A DNA stretch of 6,045 nucleotides from contig NZ_CALHGG010000115.1 of NCBI RefSeq assembly GCF_938029845.1, positions 1 to 6,045 on the forward strand, in the 5' to 3' direction. Of this stretch, positions 4,236 through 6,045 are shown one piece after another (the stretch's first letter is position 1; the number at the start of each line of letters is the position of its first letter). The notes below the pieces were generated by a model. The model saw only the letters and a list, made by a program, of their open reading frames with translations, was not told where the DNA came from and did no database searches. A program made the position numbers and the translations under genes. The DNA is from an uncultured Capnocytophaga sp. Its GTDB lineage: Bacteria > Bacteroidota > Bacteroidia > Flavobacteriales > Flavobacteriaceae.

Positions 4236-5004
4236 CTATTCTAACATAGGTGCGCTTATCAATATCTTCCGAGAAGTATCTGCATATAGTAGGCATATAC
4301 AGATACCCATCATTACTAAAAAACTCAGGTTCTTTTTCATCATAATCAAGTAGCCAATAATGAGGCTCCAGAGTAATCAGTTTTTTAAAAGTAAAAGAAC
4401 CCTTCTTTTCTACTTTATAGAGCGTTAAGATTATTGAATAATAATCGCTATATACATCCACTACATACTTGCCATCAGGTGTGGGGAGAGGATTGCGACC
4501 CATTTCTGTCTCTGCTCCTGTTTGCTTATCTATAAAAAGAGTTTTCCAGCTTCTGTAGACAACACGCGACACTACATATTGCTCTAATTCAGGTATTTCA
4601 CCTAAATAGAGATAAAATGTAATTTGTGTATCTTCTGTAGGGCCTTCATCTACCAATGTTACTATTTGCTTTTTACAAGGAAGGGTCATTACTCCTGATT
4701 CTTGCTTAATGGCCAAGCTATCTTTCTTGAGAAAATTATAACGATGCTTGAGTGCTTGCTGATACACCTGCCGAGGTATCCTTTCTATCGTAAAAAATTT
4801 ACCAAAAGTAGTAGTATCTGATATTTCACCTCTTCCATCGTTGATAGCCTCCAAAAGCTTCTTTTCTGTAATATCAAGTAAATCTTCTACAAGTGGCCAT
4901 TCTGGTTCTTTTACAAGTATATCCTCTTCTACCTTTTGTTGCCTTTGAAAGAGGTTACAGCTGGTAATACTTAGTATTAAAATAAGAGAGATAAAATATT
5001 TCAT
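4201..5004 (-). CDS. Lipoprotein, shorter tandem paralog
   Basis: 267 residues, unrecognised family. A signal peptide with lipobox (MKYFISLILILSITSC, Cys16 acylated) predicts a lipoprotein. Residues after Cys are NLFQRQQ, lacking the acidic lipoprotein export signal described for Capnocytophaga, so it probably faces the periplasm. From about residue 76 to 260 it aligns throughout with the neighbour at 5034-6008: YQQALKHRYNFLKKDSLAI (81-99), Cys110, YLGEIPELEQYVV (133-145), IDKQTGAE (158-165), PDGKYVVDVYSDYY (176-189), EPEFFSNDGYLY (225-236), and IGIKN (256-260). The second half suggests beta-rich, propeller-like strands. It lacks the SH3-like segment present in the neighbour, and carries a unique C-terminal QSSVNNK encoded in repeat DNA. 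It is cotranscribed with both neighbours by spacing (29 bp and 7 bp). Confidence 0.85.
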   Translation of the reverse strand: MKYFISLILILSITSCNLFQRQQKVEEDILVKEPEWPLVEDLLDITEKKLLEAINDGRGEISDTTTFGKFFTIERIPRQVYQQALKHRYNFLKKDSLAIKQESGVMTLPCKKQIVTLVDEGPTEDTQITFYLYLGEIPELEQYVVSRVVYRSWKTLFIDKQTGAETEMGRNPLPTPDGKYVVDVYSDYYSIILTLYKVEKKGSFTFKKLITLEPHYWLLDYDEKEPEFFSNDGYLYMPTICRYFSEDIDKRTYVRIGIKNQSSVNNK

Positions 5005-5041
5005 AGATTTGTTATAATACTGTTTACTGATTTCTAATTCT
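4987..5041. repeat. Direct repeat, copy 1 of lipoprotein junction
   Basis: At least 55 bp here are identical to 5991-6045, offset 1004 bp. The repeat spans the first codons of one lipoprotein gene, the 29-bp spacer and the last codons and stop of the gene upstream of it. Confidence 0.95.
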
Positions 5042-6008
5042 TAATTCCTATCTTGATATATATTCGTTGTTTATCGGGGTTATTATGCTCGTCAAAGAAA
5101 TTACTCACCACGTTCATAGGCGCATACAAATAGTCATTTTTACTAAAGAAAATAGGTTCTTTATCAAGATCATAGACATCCCAGCTCTTTGTATATCCTT
5201 CTACTAAGGTGTCTATTTTCAGCGGTTTTATATGTTCTATACGATACAAAGAAATAAGCCTATCCTTATCATAGTAGTCCCTACCTATATTGATGATATA
5301 CCTCTTATCAGCAGAGAGAAAGGGAAACTTGTCAAATCTTCTTTTCTCTCCCGTGGTCTTATCTATCAAGATATAAGCCAATGATCTTTCAGTATCTTCC
5401 AATACCACATACTGATCAATAGCAGGTATATTGCCTAAATAGGTATAGATCATATCAAAATGCTTGTCCGCAAGTTCAGATATATCATCTTTTAGATAAA
5501 CCGTCCTCTGTTTGCACACAAAAGTAAGTTTGCCTTTCTTTTTTACAATCGCAAGTGTATCTCTTTGAAGGAAATCTACTTTATTTTTCAAGGCTTCTTG
5601 ATATTCTTCAGAAGAGACTTGATTTATATTCAGATACTTAGAGATAGTATCAGAAATATCTCCATAGATACTCTCTACAAGTACCTCCCCTGTCATTTTG
5701 GACTTCAGGGCTTCCCAATCTCCCATGTCTTCTTTTTCCACATAGCCTCTTTCCGTTTTATAAAGTTCCTTTCCTTCGGCTATAATCTCCAACTTATCCC
5801 CCATTATGCAAAAAAGCGATGGTATAGAGTCTGTCAAACTAGCATATCTCGTTGTTACATCTTTAATCACATACAACTCTTTCTCCACAGGCACAAACAC
5901 TTCATCTTTCCAGAAACTCGCCACACTTTCCCCTGCCGGCTGTTGTTTTTGGAAAAGGTTACAGCCAGCAAGCAATAGTGTTAAAATAAAAGAGATAAAA
6001 TATTTCAT
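5034..6008 (-). CDS. Lipoprotein, longer tandem paralog with SH3-like segment
   Basis: 324 residues, unrecognised family, paralog of 4201-5004. A classic lipobox LLAGC puts the acylated Cys at 16, followed by NLFQKQQ with no acidic surface-export signal. Residues about 45-96 look like a bacterial SH3-type domain: ELYVIKD (44-50), MGDKLEIIAEG (69-79), LYKTERGYVEKEDMG (82-96), i.e. strand, GDxxxI, wYxxxxGYV. The common region follows: YQEALKNKVDFLQRDTLAI (136-154), Cys165, YLGNIPAIDQYVV (190-202), IDKTTGEK (215-222), SADKRYIINIGRDYY (232-246), EPIFFSKNDYLY (284-295), IGIKN (320-324). A surface or cell-envelope role is likely; no enzyme motif is evident. It is flanked by identical 29-bp spacers on both sides. 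The start is fixed by the signal peptide. Confidence 0.85.
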   Translation of the reverse strand: MKYFISFILTLLLAGCNLFQKQQPAGESVASFWKDEVFVPVEKELYVIKDVTTRYASLTDSIPSLFCIMGDKLEIIAEGKELYKTERGYVEKEDMGDWEALKSKMTGEVLVESIYGDISDTISKYLNINQVSSEEYQEALKNKVDFLQRDTLAIVKKKGKLTFVCKQRTVYLKDDISELADKHFDMIYTYLGNIPAIDQYVVLEDTERSLAYILIDKTTGEKRRFDKFPFLSADKRYIINIGRDYYDKDRLISLYRIEHIKPLKIDTLVEGYTKSWDVYDLDKEPIFFSKNDYLYAPMNVVSNFFDEHNNPDKQRIYIKIGIKN

Positions 6009-6045
6009 AGATTTGTTATAATACTGTTTACTGATTTCTAATTCT
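5991..6045. repeat. Direct repeat, copy 2 of lipoprotein junction
   Basis: Identical to 4987-5041 over all 55 bases and still identical at the window edge, so the full repeat continues to the right. It marks the boundary of a tandemly duplicated unit of about 1 kb. Confidence 0.95.
6038..6045 (-). CDS. 3' end of a third lipoprotein paralog (partial)
   Basis: By exact identity with the 5034-5041 stretch, the TAG complement at 6038-6040 is the stop codon, and the bases to 6045 encode the closing ...(K)N of another copy ending in IGIKN. Only the last codons are in the window, so its length and domain content are unknown. It would lie 29 bp upstream of the gene at 5034-6008 in the same operon. 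Confidence 0.6.

Noticed and set aside
5565..5978. Plus-strand open frame of 137 codons inside the long lipoprotein gene
   Set aside because: Its composition (Phe, Ile, Leu, His rich) is typical of the complement of an AT-rich gene, and the minus-strand lipoprotein is supported by a paralog.

Overview
The window reads as accessory DNA from a Bacteroidota genome, most likely Flavobacteriaceae; a Capnocytophaga-like organism is my best guess, not a proof. The basis is AT-rich DNA, start codons without Shine-Dalgarno sequences, a DUF2911 protein, an SMR transporter with the LFEVAFTFCLGK-type first helix that I associate with this phylum, and short lipoproteins. No replication, ribosomal or other core gene is present to confirm it.

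Layout. Left half (1-2400): a loose series of very small plus-strand genes in low-GC DNA, separated by long intergenic stretches with hairpins and a G-rich element. Intact genes are an Imm74-like protein (363-590), a DUF7716-like protein (1155-1499), an 'RPxM' small protein (1782-2099), and a protein with an N-terminal LENYYSGD box and a possible MbcA/ParS-type C-terminus (2115-2399). Between them lie a truncated relative of the last gene (620-778) and the remains of a broken gene (about 1549-1743). No toxin is visible, so this looks like a graveyard or storage site of orphan immunity/antitoxin genes. Middle (2401-3797): two more GC-rich, ordinary plus-strand genes, an SMR exporter and a secreted DUF2911 protein. 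They are bounded by arrays of 7-bp repeats and end in a long convergent hairpin. Right (3792-6045), all minus strand: a tandem array of paralogous lipoproteins. Two copies are complete, and the last bases of a third sit at the right edge. A DUF4279 gene follows 7 bp after the lipoprotein nearest the hairpin.

How the parts fit. The minus-strand genes are spaced 7-30 bp apart and probably form one operon that ends at the 3734-3793 hairpin. The left-half genes have the small size, lineage-patchy look and decay expected of immunity cassettes for polymorphic or contact-delivered toxins; this is inferred from family resemblance and was not tested. The most unusual sequence-level feature is the recurrent period-7 repeat DNA in intergenic regions. 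It covers stop codons, supplies both arms of the terminator, and seems to have been read into the C-terminus of one lipoprotein.
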